Source: Paenibacillus sp. SYP-B3998 (GTDB lineage Bacteria > Bacillota > Bacilli > Paenibacillales > NBRC-103111). From it: a stretch of 64,000 bases of DNA. The DNA is taken from the NCBI RefSeq assembly GCF_010820665.1, contig NZ_JAAIKC010000003.1, positions 1 through 64,000 on the forward strand. Reading direction: 5' to 3'. The notes below the pieces were generated by a model. It searched no databases, was not told the DNA's origin, and saw nothing but the letters and a program-made list of their open reading frames with translations. Below are positions 13,627 through 22,454 of the stretch, in pieces; positions within the stretch are counted from its first letter, which is position 1; each line of letters opens with the position of its first letter. The position numbers and the translations under genes were made by a program.

Positions 13627-15073
13627 AAAGTGGCTGACTGGGAAGTATCGCAGCCTCTATTTGAAATTGTTTTTATCATTTCTGGCGACCTGCATACTGT
13701 TCTTCGTCGGTCTCTTTGTGTTCTGGAACTACTATTTTACTGATTTATTTTATAAGGATAAGAAAGAACTGTTAGACAAACGTTTCGTCGAAGTGACCCG
13801 ATTAGTGAATTCTTTTCAAGAGGGTTCCATTTCTACGCGTGAACTGAAATATACGATTCGTATCTTGGCTAGAAGTATTAATGGACAAGTGTGGTTGGTT
13901 GACGATAAAGGCAATGTTTTGACAGGATCCTCAGATAGTGAAGGCAAAATGCTGCCCAAGTCGATGGATGCGTTGTTCATTGATGGGCTTCATGGTCGAT
14001 CTGGCAATAGCATGGTTAGCCTTGCTACGCCTGATCAGCTGATGGTCAATTTATTCACCTATCATGCACCGTATCAACTGAACGGACAGCCTATCGTCGT
14101 ATTTTTGCATATCCCGGCAGGAGATATCAGTAAAGCGATATCAGCCGTTCGAGTCAATATTCTTGTGCCCTTGCTGTTCTCACTTCTTGCTGTAGGGGCC
14201 ATCTTGTTTATCATATCCCGCAAGTTGGCTGGCCCGCTGCAACAAATGAACAGGGCTGCGTTAGAGCTTGCCGGGGGAGATTTCACGACGCGAGTTCCGA
14301 TTACCTCGCAGGATGAGGTAGGGCAATTGGCAGCTAGCTTTAACTTCATGGTGCAGCAGTTGGAGGAGTGGGAAGGCACACGTCAGGAATTTCTGACGAA
14401 CATATCTCACGAGCTTCGTTCCCCGCTAACGACACTGCGCGGCTTGATCGTGGCTATGAATGATAAAGTCATTCCTGTAGATAAATACTCACACTATTTG
14501 CATATCTGTGATCAAGAAGTTCAGCGACTACAGCGGTTAGTTAGTGACTTGCTGGACTTAGCGCGAATCCATAATGGAGTTGATTTGTTTCGCATAAGGC
14601 CTGTCGTGGTGCAGGACATGCTAGAAGAAGTCATGGAGCTATTGAAGCCGCATGTCGCCTACAAAAATATTCAACTTCATATGGCAATGCCTCCACGGCG
14701 AGATGAGCCCGCAGCAGCATATCTAGACCCTGATCGTTTCGCGCAAATCGTGCAAAACCTGATTTATAACGCGCTCAAATTTACTCCTGCAGGCGGGGAG
14801 TTGACGGTTGCGTTAGAAGAGGCAAGGAACGAAATTGTGCTTTATATTCGCGATACAGGGAAAGGGATGTCGGATACGGAACTGGAACGGATCTGGGATC
14901 GTTTCTATAAAGCGGATGAGGCCAAGAACACGCGAAAAGAAGGGCTAACAGGAACGGGGCTCGGTCTAACAATCGTGAAGCATTTGGTTAGCGGAATGAA
15001 CGGAACGATACGCGTTCAAAGCCAGTTAGGCGAGGGGACTGAATTTCGTTTGGCGTTTCCTCGAAAGGTATAG
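13619..15073 (+). CDS. HAMP-domain sensor histidine kinase
   Basis: The 484-residue membrane kinase has TM1 at residues ~14-38, an extracytoplasmic sensor loop (~39-178), TM2 (~179-200), a HAMP linker (RKLAGPLQQMNRAALELAGGDF..), the phosphoacceptor His264 in NISHELRSPLT, and the ATPase boxes N (NLIYNALKF), G1 (DTGKGM) and G2 (GTGLGLTIV). It pairs with the upstream regulator, whose last 8 bases it overlaps. The sensory loop contains a PAS-like stretch (GQVWLVDDKGNVLT), but the ligand is unknown. Confidence 0.93.
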   Translation: MFKKWLTGKYRSLYLKLFLSFLATCILFFVGLFVFWNYYFTDLFYKDKKELLDKRFVEVTRLVNSFQEGSISTRELKYTIRILARSINGQVWLVDDKGNVLTGSSDSEGKMLPKSMDALFIDGLHGRSGNSMVSLATPDQLMVNLFTYHAPYQLNGQPIVVFLHIPAGDISKAISAVRVNILVPLLFSLLAVGAILFIISRKLAGPLQQMNRAALELAGGDFTTRVPITSQDEVGQLAASFNFMVQQLEEWEGTRQEFLTNISHELRSPLTTLRGLIVAMNDKVIPVDKYSHYLHICDQEVQRLQRLVSDLLDLARIHNGVDLFRIRPVVVQDMLEEVMELLKPHVAYKNIQLHMAMPPRRDEPAAAYLDPDRFAQIVQNLIYNALKFTPAGGELTVALEEARNEIVLYIRDTGKGMSDTELERIWDRFYKADEAKNTRKEGLTGTGLGLTIVKHLVSGMNGTIRVQSQLGEGTEFRLAFPRKV

Positions 15074-15172
15074 GATATTTACAATTTTTTTACAATAAAA
15101 GCAAACATTCTTCATGGTTATCGATTATCCTGTAGCTGGTAGACAGGATTTTTTCCTTTGGGGGTGTAGGGG

Positions 15173-15781
15173 TTGGGACGTTCACGAATTTGGATGCTTA
15201 TCGTTATAATGGCAGCAATTTTAGTAAGCGGTTGTCGTCATACACTGACTGTACTTGATGCCATTTCGACGTCTACTGCGCCTGCCAATGAGAAACCGCA
15301 AATGTTTGCAGAGGATAATCAAGCAAGCGAATTGCAGAATTACAAAGAGAGACAGCTTGTACTAATTTTCCAATCATTGATCAGAATGGACCAACACATA
15401 GGGCTGGCAATTACGAAAGAGCAAGCGGTTGCGATGTTGCCTTTTGTTCGCAAGAGCATAGATGAAGGAAGCTTGAATGAAATAGACCATAAGGCTGTTA
15501 TGAAGGAGCTAACAGCGGAGCAACAATTATTCTTGTACCAACTGACGAAGCAGATAAGCAATTGCACGATGAAGAGAAACGATCAATTACCTGAGGAAGT
15601 ATCATCCGAAGAACGGGAAAAGAGAATTGCAGCGTTCAAGGCCAGAAGAAGTATAAATGATTCGTTTGACGAAGGCCGTGGAGATCCAATTCATGGAGGG
15701 GAATTGTCCCTATTAGACGGCAAGGCTTTGGGGCAAAGTGTTGAGAAGCAGCTAATCGAATTGCTGGAAGCGAAACAATAA
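15173..15781 (+). CDS. Lipoprotein of unknown function
   Basis: The 202-residue protein starts with a short basic segment and hydrophobic stretch ending in a lipobox (ILVSGC, Cys at residue ~21), so it is probably a membrane-anchored lipoprotein. The mature part is helical and charged, with LVLIFQSLIRMDQHIGLAI and a later stretch resembling small Bacillota lipoproteins of unknown role. TTG 15173 is chosen because GGGGGTG lies 7-12 bases upstream; an internal ATG at 15194 has no ribosome site. It follows the kinase by 99 bases and might be controlled by the two-component system, which is only inference. Confidence 0.7.
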   Translation: MGRSRIWMLIVIMAAILVSGCRHTLTVLDAISTSTAPANEKPQMFAEDNQASELQNYKERQLVLIFQSLIRMDQHIGLAITKEQAVAMLPFVRKSIDEGSLNEIDHKAVMKELTAEQQLFLYQLTKQISNCTMKRNDQLPEEVSSEEREKRIAAFKARRSINDSFDEGRGDPIHGGELSLLDGKALGQSVEKQLIELLEAKQ

Positions 15782-15830
15782 AATGCTATCGTTAGCTTTG
15801 AACATTTTTTCATGTATTCGCTGGACAAAA

Positions 15831-15866
15831 AAAAGGTGCTAACCCCATGGGGATAAGCACCTTTTT
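15831..15866. terminator. Bidirectional terminator
   Basis: AAAAAGGTGCTTA-type stem: AAAAAGGTGCT and AGCACCTTTTT face each other around CCCCATGGGG, flanked by A- and T-runs. It separates the lipoprotein gene from the convergent carbonic anhydrase gene. Confidence 0.85.
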
Positions 15867-15872
15867 CAATAC

Positions 15873-16475
15873 TTATTTGAAAGGAAGTGTTAATTGGGTT
15901 GTTTCGTCAGCATCTGTCTCATACCCATTGGAAATGAGATCAAGACGGCCAGTTTGCGGGTCCATAATGAGACCGTGAACGGGCAGGTTTTTCGGTAGTA
16001 AGGGATGATTGCGAATAATATTTACGCTTTTCTCAATCCCTTCTTGAACGTGCTTGAAGCCAGCGAGCCAGCGAGCCAGATCAATGCCTGAATGCCCGAG
16101 CGTGGCAACAACGTCATCGGAGATGCCCCTTTGCTTCGCTTTGGAAATGACGCTTTCCGAGTTTAAGCCGGTCATCCCGCAATCGTAATGACCGATGACA
16201 AAAACTTCATCGGCATCAAGCTCATAGACGGCTACGATGATACTACGCATAATACTGCCGAAGGGATGGGAGACAATCGCGCCGGCATTTTTAATGATTT
16301 TGGCGTCTCCGTTATGCAGATTCATTGCTTTTGGGAGAAGCTCCACGAGACGCGTGTCCATACAAGTGAGAACAACCATCCGTTTATCAGGGAACTTTGT
16401 CGTCAGAAACTCCTTGTATTTTTTCGTTTCAACGAAGCCTTTGTTGTGCTCCAGTATTTCTGTGATTAAAGACAT
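15873..16475 (-). CDS. Beta-class carbonic anhydrase
   Basis: The 200-residue cytosolic enzyme interconverts CO2 and bicarbonate. The zinc ligands are visible as C38-x-D-x-R (TCMDTR) and H...C in GHYDCGM, with the usual NAGAIV stretch between them. It matches the YtiB-like subgroup of Bacillota in length. ATG 16475 is chosen because GGAGGG lies 8 bases upstream; an earlier in-frame ATG (16493) lacks one. It shares its strand with the Fe-S protein gene 57 bases upstream and may be in the same transcript. Confidence 0.92.
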   Translation of the reverse strand: MSLITEILEHNKGFVETKKYKEFLTTKFPDKRMVVLTCMDTRLVELLPKAMNLHNGDAKIIKNAGAIVSHPFGSIMRSIIVAVYELDADEVFVIGHYDCGMTGLNSESVISKAKQRGISDDVVATLGHSGIDLARWLAGFKHVQEGIEKSVNIIRNHPLLPKNLPVHGLIMDPQTGRLDLISNGYETDADETTQLTLPFK

Positions 16476-16531
16476 GGTTTTCCCTCCATACAAGTTCTAG
16501 TGGTGCAACGGTCTGGGTGTTTGTGCAAGTA

Positions 16532-16855
16532 TTATCTTTTGTCGATTAAGTTCATATGGGCGTTGTAAATCTGATTATTGCTCTTTAGTATAAAGGATTT
16601 GTTTCCCGGATGGTAGTCAACTTTCATGGATTCTTCGAAAAAGATCTCATCCTTGGGTTTGTAAACAAGTTGGAACGGCTCAGCATCTGCACGAAGATCG
16701 CCACTTTCCGCGGCCATAACGATCCATAGGGTAGGGACTCCATTAACGGAACATCCGCAGTCTTCTGTGTCAAAGACAAGTTTAATCACGCCTTGATTCT
16801 CTCCTAGGAAGGGTGTAATTCGTTCAATCGCGCTATCTGTAAACGTAATTTTCAT
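16532..16855 (-). CDS. Fe-S biogenesis (HesB/IscA-like, YqkB-type) protein
   Basis: The 107-residue protein aligns by eye with the YqkB subgroup of the Fe-S biosynthesis (HesB/IscA) fold: FTDSAIERITPFL.......IKLVFDTEDCGCSVNGVPTLW and a C-terminal LKSNNQIYNAHM. It keeps a DCGC pair but lacks the C-terminal CGCG motif of true A-type carriers, so cluster transfer is uncertain. AAGGAGCTG precedes ATG 16855. It is upstream of the carbonic anhydrase gene on the same strand. Confidence 0.8.
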   Translation of the reverse strand: MKITFTDSAIERITPFLGENQGVIKLVFDTEDCGCSVNGVPTLWIVMAAESGDLRADAEPFQLVYKPKDEIFFEESMKVDYHPGNKSFILKSNNQIYNAHMNLIDKR

Positions 16856-16942
16856 ATTCGGGTCAGCTCCTTATCGGTTTAGCAGAAAACTTTCATTTTT
16901 GGCGATGGGTTGCTCGTATATTGTAGCATAACTCAGTTAAAT

Positions 16943-16971
16943 TTGATTCTGACTAGGGGACGAAGTATGAT
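16943..16971 (+). promoter_or_regulatory. Sigma-A promoter of the M32 carboxypeptidase gene
   Basis: TTGATT (16943-16948) and TATGAT (16966-16971) are 17 bases apart, 33 bases before the start codon. Confidence 0.5.
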
Positions 16972-17003
16972 AATTTAAGAAACATTTGGAAGGAGATTTG
17001 AAA

Positions 17004-18524
17004 ATGAGCGTGCAAGAAAACCAAACCAAACTAGATGCGTTTAAAGCGTATGTTCGCAAAATGAAGCAATATAACGAGGCTATTGCGCTAATTTATTGGG
17101 ATATGCGCACGGGCGCTCCCAAAAAAGGGATTGGAACTCGATCCGAGGTTGTTGGTGAGTTATCGACAGAAGTATTCCGGATGTCTACCTCTGATGAAAT
17201 GGGTGGTTATCTGGATGATTTACTGCAACCATCTGTATTGGAACAGCTCGATGCGATTTCCCGCAAGATGGTGCTGGAATGTAAAAAAGAATATGACCGC
17301 AGCAAAAAAATACCGGCTGCTATGTATCAGGCTTATGTCGTCCTGACTTCACAATCGGAATCTATCTGGGAAGAAGCGAAGACCAACTCGGATTGGGCTC
17401 TGTTTCAGCCATATTTAGAGAAGATTGTAGCTACCAATAAGCAATTTATTGAGTTGTGGGGCTATGAAGGCGATAAATATAACACATTGCTGGATGCTTT
17501 TGAGCCAGGGATGACCGTTGAGAAGTTGGATCAAGTATTCGGCTCGCTGCGCGACAAAGTCGTTCCGCTGCTGCAGCGCATTCAATCCGCTCCGAACCAG
17601 CCTGATCGCTCCTTTTTGGATCAACAATTCGAAATCAGCAAACAAAAACAATTCTCGCTGCATATTTTGAAGCAAATGCAATATGATTTTGAAGCGGGTC
17701 GTCTAGATGAAGCGGTACATCCGTTTGCAACCGCGCTCAATCCCGGCGATGTTCGAATCACAACGCGCTATCTGCCTAATGATATTACATCTGCGCTCTT
17801 TGGTACGATTCATGAAGGCGGTCATGCTCTTTATGAGCAAAATATTTCTGGAGATTTGGTCGGAACGAACTTATGTGAAGGCACTTCGATGGGGATTCAT
17901 GAATCCCAGTCTCGTTTCTGGGAGAATGTGATCGGTCGCAGTAAAACTTTCTGGAGCCGTTATTACAGCGAACTACAAACGACATTCGGCGGTCAAATCG
18001 ATGAGGTAGATGTGGATACCTTCTACCGTGCGATCAATCACATCCACCCTTCGCTGATTCGTATTGAAGCGGATGAGCTTACCTATAATCTTCACATCAT
18101 GATTCGTTATGAACTGGAAAAAGGCTTAATCAATGGTACGATTGAAGTTAAGGATCTGCCGAAAGCTTGGAACGAGAAATACGAGGAATATTTGGGCGTT
18201 GTTCCGACGAATGACGGAGAGGGCGTCTTACAAGACATACATTGGTCAGGTGGCGCGTTCGGTTATTTCCCTTCCTACTCGCTGGGTAATATGTACGCTG
18301 CGCAATTCACGAATACGCTTCGCAAGGAACTTCCAAACTTTGATAGTCTTATTGAGGAAGGGAATCTGGCGCCAATTAAAGATTGGCTTTCGGATAAAAT
18401 CTATCAACATGGCAAGTTGTTGACGCCCAATGAAATCGTCAAGCAAGTGACTGGAGAAGAGCTAAACCCAGACTACTTGGTTCAGTATCTGGAAGAGAAG
18501 TACAAAGCAATTTACGGGATTTAA
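17004..18524 (+). CDS. M32 family metallocarboxypeptidase
   Basis: This 506-residue enzyme is of the Taq/Bacillus carboxypeptidase M32 family (YpwA-like), a cytosolic zinc enzyme that trims residues from peptide C-termini. The HExxH site is visible as TIHEGGHALYEQ, followed ~25 residues on by GIHESQSRFWEN, which carries the third ligand Glu. Other family blocks are DVRITTRY and IHPSLIRIEADELTYNLHI. GGAAGGAG lies 8 bases before ATG 17004, which is preferred to an in-frame TTG at 16986. It is monocistronic with its own promoter and terminator. Confidence 0.94.
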   Translation: MSVQENQTKLDAFKAYVRKMKQYNEAIALIYWDMRTGAPKKGIGTRSEVVGELSTEVFRMSTSDEMGGYLDDLLQPSVLEQLDAISRKMVLECKKEYDRSKKIPAAMYQAYVVLTSQSESIWEEAKTNSDWALFQPYLEKIVATNKQFIELWGYEGDKYNTLLDAFEPGMTVEKLDQVFGSLRDKVVPLLQRIQSAPNQPDRSFLDQQFEISKQKQFSLHILKQMQYDFEAGRLDEAVHPFATALNPGDVRITTRYLPNDITSALFGTIHEGGHALYEQNISGDLVGTNLCEGTSMGIHESQSRFWENVIGRSKTFWSRYYSELQTTFGGQIDEVDVDTFYRAINHIHPSLIRIEADELTYNLHIMIRYELEKGLINGTIEVKDLPKAWNEKYEEYLGVVPTNDGEGVLQDIHWSGGAFGYFPSYSLGNMYAAQFTNTLRKELPNFDSLIEEGNLAPIKDWLSDKIYQHGKLLTPNEIVKQVTGEELNPDYLVQYLEEKYKAIYGI

Positions 18525-18544
18525 GGAAATTTAATCTCTATAAG

Positions 18545-18577
18545 ACAGCACTCCTTCTAATAGGCGTGCTGTTTTTT
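18545..18577 (+). terminator. Terminator after M32 carboxypeptidase
   Basis: ACAGCAC (18545-18551) pairs with GTGCTGT (18566-18572), followed by seven T residues. Confidence 0.8.
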
Positions 18578-18655
18578 TATTTCCATACAAGCTGCTGTTA
18601 ACCGACCTCTAGGCCCCTGCATACGATACAGTACTACTTACCAGGAGGAAGGTCT

Positions 18656-19669
18656 ATGAATATACGGAAAACATGGGGCGTTGTACTTTCCGCCGTCTTA
18701 TTGCTTAGTGTTTTCGTCTCCGCATGCGGCACGAAAACCGCGGAAACAACAAAAGTTCGCATCGGAGAAGTGACGCGTTCGTTATTTTATGCGCCGCAGT
18801 ATGTGGCATTGTCGCAAGGCTTTTTCAAAGATGAAGGATTGGATGTCGAATTGACTACGACACCAGGAGGCGACAAAACGATGACAGCCTTGCTTTCTAA
18901 TGGCATTGACGTTGCGCTGGTCGGCTCGGAAACATCCATTTATGTATCGCAGCAAGGCTCGGATGATCCAGTCATCAATTTTGCCCAGCTTACGCAAACC
19001 GATGGCACCTTTCTTGTTTCACGCAAAAAAGTGGATACCTTTGATTGGAACTCACTGAAGGGCACGATTTTCCTTGGCCAAAGAAAAGGTGGCATGCCCC
19101 AAATGGCCGGAGAATTCACGTTGAAAAAGCATAACATCAATCCGCAAAAAGACTTACAGCTTATTCAAAACATCGATTTCGCGAATATCACCTCTGCCTA
19201 CTCTTCAGGAACGGGTGCGTATGTGCAGCTCTTTGAACCACAGGCGACGGTTATTGAAAAAGAAGGTAAGGGCTTTATCCTGGCTTCCTTCGGCGTGGAG
19301 AGCGGACACTTGCCCTACACCGTCTTCATGACCAAGATGAGCTTTCTAGATAAAAACCCAGGTACTACACAGAAATTCACGAATGCAGTACAACGCGCGC
19401 AAAATTGGGTGAACGCGAAGAGTGTGGACGATATTACAACCGCCGTACTGCCTTTTTTTAAGGATATTGACGTTGAAATTGTCAAAAGCGTCATCAAACG
19501 ATACAAAGATCAGGGCTCCTATGCAACAGATCCGATTGTAGATGAACAAGAGTGGAACAATTTGCTGGATGTCATGACATCAGCCGGTGAGTTAAAGGAA
19601 AAAGTGGCCTGGCGTAAGCTGGTGAACAATAGCTTTGCGGAAAAAGCTAAATCAACAATAAAACCATAA
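18656..19669 (+). CDS. NitT/TauT-type ABC substrate-binding lipoprotein
   Basis: The 337-residue lipoprotein has a signal peptide with lipobox SVFVSAC and a periplasmic-binding fold of the NMT1/SsuA type: VRIGEVTRSLFYAPQYVALSQGFFKDEGLDVEL, then GGDKTMTALLSNGIDVALVGSE. Relatives bind sulfonates, taurine, nitrate or thiamine precursors; the ligand cannot be assigned from sequence. AGGAGG precedes the ATG. It heads a three-gene operon with an ATPase (38 bases downstream) and a permease, making a complete importer. Confidence 0.9.
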   Translation: MNIRKTWGVVLSAVLLLSVFVSACGTKTAETTKVRIGEVTRSLFYAPQYVALSQGFFKDEGLDVELTTTPGGDKTMTALLSNGIDVALVGSETSIYVSQQGSDDPVINFAQLTQTDGTFLVSRKKVDTFDWNSLKGTIFLGQRKGGMPQMAGEFTLKKHNINPQKDLQLIQNIDFANITSAYSSGTGAYVQLFEPQATVIEKEGKGFILASFGVESGHLPYTVFMTKMSFLDKNPGTTQKFTNAVQRAQNWVNAKSVDDITTAVLPFFKDIDVEIVKSVIKRYKDQGSYATDPIVDEQEWNNLLDVMTSAGELKEKVAWRKLVNNSFAEKAKSTIKP

Positions 19670-19707
19670 TTCAGCGCCGATGATGAGAACATGAAGGGGG
19701 TACGGAC

Positions 19708-20481
19708 ATGAACACAGCTGTAACCGTCAATGACGTGACGCAAGTTTATGTAACAGAGCAGCGAGCTACGCTCGCGATCCAACATATGCATTTCGCGATC
19801 CAACAGGGTGAGTTCGTTAGTCTGATCGGTCCAAGCGGCTGTGGGAAAACCACCGTATTGTCCATCATTGCCGGACTGATTTCACCAACGGTTGGAACAG
19901 TTTCGATAGCTGGTGAACAGGTGAGCGGCCCTTCAACTCGTGTGGGCTACATGCTTCAACAGGACTATTTATTTCCATGGCGCACGATCTTTGATAATGC
20001 TGCCATCGGATTGGAGCTTCAAGGATTGCTTACCGAAACAAAGAAGCAAGTAGTCCTTCATTTGCTAGAAGAGATGGGGCTGCTTAGTTTTAAAGATTAT
20101 TATCCCGCGCAGCTCTCTGGTGGAATGCGTCAAAGAGTAGCTCTCGTTCGGACGCTAGCTACGGACCCCGAAATTTTGCTGCTGGATGAGCCCTTCTCAG
20201 CATTAGATTATCAAACCAAGCTGCAGTTGGAGGATTTGGTTGTAGAAACTCTCCGCGCAAAAAAGAAAACAGCTCTACTTGTCACACATGATATTTCAGA
20301 GGCAATTGCCATGAGTGATCGGGTCATCGTACTTGAGCCGAAGCCGGGTCGTATTCGTCAGGAGTTCATTATCCCTGAGGAGATTCGCACTGCCCTGCCT
20401 TTCACGGCGCGAGAGAAACTCGGCTTTCACACGTTATTTCGAACCATTTGGCAGGAATTTGGAGGCGATCCTCATGAATGA
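19708..20481 (+). CDS. ABC transporter ATP-binding protein (SsuB/TauB-like)
   Basis: The 257-residue ATPase has Walker A GPSGCGKTT, Q-loop QQDYLFPWRTI, signature LSGGMRQR, Walker B ILLLDEPF and the switch His in VTHD. The LFPWRT block is typical of NitT/TauT importers. It energises uptake through the downstream permease, with which it overlaps by 8 bases. There is no accessory C-terminal domain. Confidence 0.94.
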   Translation: MNTAVTVNDVTQVYVTEQRATLAIQHMHFAIQQGEFVSLIGPSGCGKTTVLSIIAGLISPTVGTVSIAGEQVSGPSTRVGYMLQQDYLFPWRTIFDNAAIGLELQGLLTETKKQVVLHLLEEMGLLSFKDYYPAQLSGGMRQRVALVRTLATDPEILLLDEPFSALDYQTKLQLEDLVVETLRAKKKTALLVTHDISEAIAMSDRVIVLEPKPGRIRQEFIIPEEIRTALPFTAREKLGFHTLFRTIWQEFGGDPHE

Positions 20482-21319
20482 TCACAGAGAGAGGCAGTCT
20501 AATCCTGTACACATCGCTCCAGTTGAACTTACGAAAACCGTGCATCAACAATTTGTCGCGGACAGGAAAATAGAAACGCGATATGTAAGAATTGTTCAGC
20601 TCGTTATTCTCTTAGCTTTCTTTTTCTTGTGGGAGCTAGCGGGCCGTTTAAAGTGGATTGATACACTGCTCTTCAGTTATCCGACGAAAGTGTTTAGCCT
20701 GCTCTGGGATAAACTGCTAGACGGTACCCTATTGCCTCATGCGGGGGCAACCGTGCTTGAGACAATTATTGGGTTTGCTTTGGGCACTTTATTTGGCACC
20801 GCATTAGCCGTCATCATTTGGTGGTCGCCTTTTCTATCTCGCGTGTTAGATCCCTATATTGTTGTGCTAAACAGCATGCCCAAAGTTGCGCTGGGGCCCC
20901 TTTTTATCGTTGGCCTTGGACCCGGTCTGCTTTCCATTATCGCGACAACGTTATCGATTACGGTCATTATCACAACGTTAGTCATCTATGGCAGTTTCAA
21001 AGAAGTGGATGCCAATTACGTCAAGGTTGTAACCCTTTTTGGAGGAAACAGACGTAAAGTGCTTCAAAAGGTTATTCTCCCTGCTTCTTTCCCAGCGATA
21101 GTGGCGACTCTGAAAGTTAATGTTGGCTTAGCGTGGGTCGGTGTAATTGTAGGCGAATTTCTCGTCTCGCAGATTGGTCTTGGGTATTTGATCATCTATG
21201 GCTTTCAAGTCTTTAACTTCACACTTGTCATCTCTACCTTAATCGTTATAGCCATTGTAGCAACCTTTATGTACCAAGCGGTAGCTTATCTGGAGAAAAG
21301 AATTACGAGACATCAGTAA
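20474..21319 (+). CDS. ABC transporter permease (SsuC/TauC-like)
   Basis: The 281-residue inner-membrane protein has six or so helices and the BPD-type coupling loop GGNRRKVLQKVILPASFPAIVATLK (EAA motif variant). The frame is open from 20315, but ATG 20474 with GGAGGCGA 7 bases upstream is the evident start, overlapping the ATPase gene by 8 bases. It forms the channel of the importer made by 18656-21319. Confidence 0.92.
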   Translation: MNDHRERQSNPVHIAPVELTKTVHQQFVADRKIETRYVRIVQLVILLAFFFLWELAGRLKWIDTLLFSYPTKVFSLLWDKLLDGTLLPHAGATVLETIIGFALGTLFGTALAVIIWWSPFLSRVLDPYIVVLNSMPKVALGPLFIVGLGPGLLSIIATTLSITVIITTLVIYGSFKEVDANYVKVVTLFGGNRRKVLQKVILPASFPAIVATLKVNVGLAWVGVIVGEFLVSQIGLGYLIIYGFQVFNFTLVISTLIVIAIVATFMYQAVAYLEKRITRHQ

Positions 21320-21389
21320 AGCTTGCCACAAGCTGACCAAAATGAAATAATGAGCCCATAGTCAAAACCAGTAAAGAGGTGAAATCGCT

Positions 21390-22349
21390 ATGGGCTTTCG
21401 TGTGCTCAAAACCGCCCTTGCGGTCGTGATCGCCATGTATTTAGCTCACTTGTTAGGAATTAAATCCCCGGCAGCTGCGGGACTTCTTGCCATACTTGGC
21501 ATTGAAGTGACGAAGAAAAAAGGCATAATTAACTCCATACATCGAATCATTGCTTCGCTTTTAGCTTTATTAATTGGCTCGGCAATGTTTTGGGTTTTCG
21601 GATTTCACGCATGGGTGGTAGGGTTATTTATCATGATTGCCTTTCCTATTTTGCACCGTTTGGGTATTAGTGAAGGTGCCGTCACCGGAGCGGTTGTCAT
21701 GTTTCATTTGTATGCCTATGAAACGTCTGATGCGTTGGCCATTCTTAATGAAATTGAGCTGTTAGTAGTCGGTCTAGGCACATCCACGTTAATCAATATT
21801 GCTTACATGCCGAAGACAGATAAAGCTATGGTGGCTAAGAAGACGAAGATTGAACAGCTTTTTTCGGATATTTTCGTTAAAATCGCACAGCATTTACGGG
21901 ACAATTCGTTAGTGTGGGATGGCAAGGAGCTTCTCATTGTTGGAGAAGAAATTGAGCACGGCGCAGAGCTGGCAAAACGGTCGATGGATAATTCGCTTAT
22001 TTTTGGCGGAGATCCTTATTGGCGGGTATATTTCTATATGAGAAGCGAACAATTGGAGTCCATTCACCGAATGATCGATCTGGTTGCGCAAGTTTATCAA
22101 ACCTTGCCACAAGGCGAGCTTGTTGCGACTATTTTTGAAGACTTGAGTCAATCCGTTAAAGTAGACTATTATACGGGCTCCGCAGAGAAAGAGTTGCACG
22201 AACTGGATAAGCGTTACAAAGAGATGCCGCTTCCTGATAGTAGGGAGGAATTTGAGGTGCGATCTGCGATTCGACAGCTTAATCGGGAGCTTATGCAGTA
22301 CCTTACTGTGGCCAAAAGGCAGAAAAAACAGCGCCCAGAAACGGGCTGA
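21390..22349 (+). CDS. Aromatic acid exporter family (YqjA-like) membrane protein
   Basis: The 319-residue protein has an N-terminal half of about five hydrophobic helices (residues ~7-135) of the ArAE/DUF939 type (FRVLKTALAVVIAMYLAHLLGIKSPAAAGLLAILGIEVTKKKG) and a cytoplasmic helical C-terminal half rich in charge. It corresponds to half-size exporters such as B. subtilis YqjA. Export of aromatic acids is the family-level guess and is untested for this subgroup. GAGGTG precedes the ATG; 70 bases separate it from the ABC operon, with no terminator seen. Confidence 0.82.
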   Translation: MGFRVLKTALAVVIAMYLAHLLGIKSPAAAGLLAILGIEVTKKKGIINSIHRIIASLLALLIGSAMFWVFGFHAWVVGLFIMIAFPILHRLGISEGAVTGAVVMFHLYAYETSDALAILNEIELLVVGLGTSTLINIAYMPKTDKAMVAKKTKIEQLFSDIFVKIAQHLRDNSLVWDGKELLIVGEEIEHGAELAKRSMDNSLIFGGDPYWRVYFYMRSEQLESIHRMIDLVAQVYQTLPQGELVATIFEDLSQSVKVDYYTGSAEKELHELDKRYKEMPLPDSREEFEVRSAIRQLNRELMQYLTVAKRQKKQRPETG

Positions 22350-22412
22350 CTCTGTTAAATCAAACTATATTTTGACAAGCGAAAATAATTGTCACTATAG
22401 ACTACTGTCCTG

Positions 22413-22420
22413 CATACACT
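22413..22420 (+). promoter_or_regulatory. Putative sigma-E -10 element for cotE
   Basis: CATACACT matches the sigma-E -10 consensus CATACANT and lies 34 bases before the cotE start. The -35 side (around ACTATAGA, 22394-22401) is a weak match. In B. subtilis cotE is read by sigma-E and sigma-K, so a mother-cell promoter is expected here. Confidence 0.4.
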
Positions 22421-22454
22421 TGTATTGAATGATTGTATGGAGGAGGTTGAAAGG

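Noticed and set aside
15078..15094. Tandem TTTACA-N5-TTTACA as a Pho box
   Set aside because: Only two repeats in a very AT-rich spot, and no phosphate genes nearby; too weak to call.
20315..20473. N-terminal extension of the ABC permease
   Set aside because: It overlaps the ATPase gene in another frame and is Arg/Ser-rich; GGAGG and the family start point to ATG 20474.
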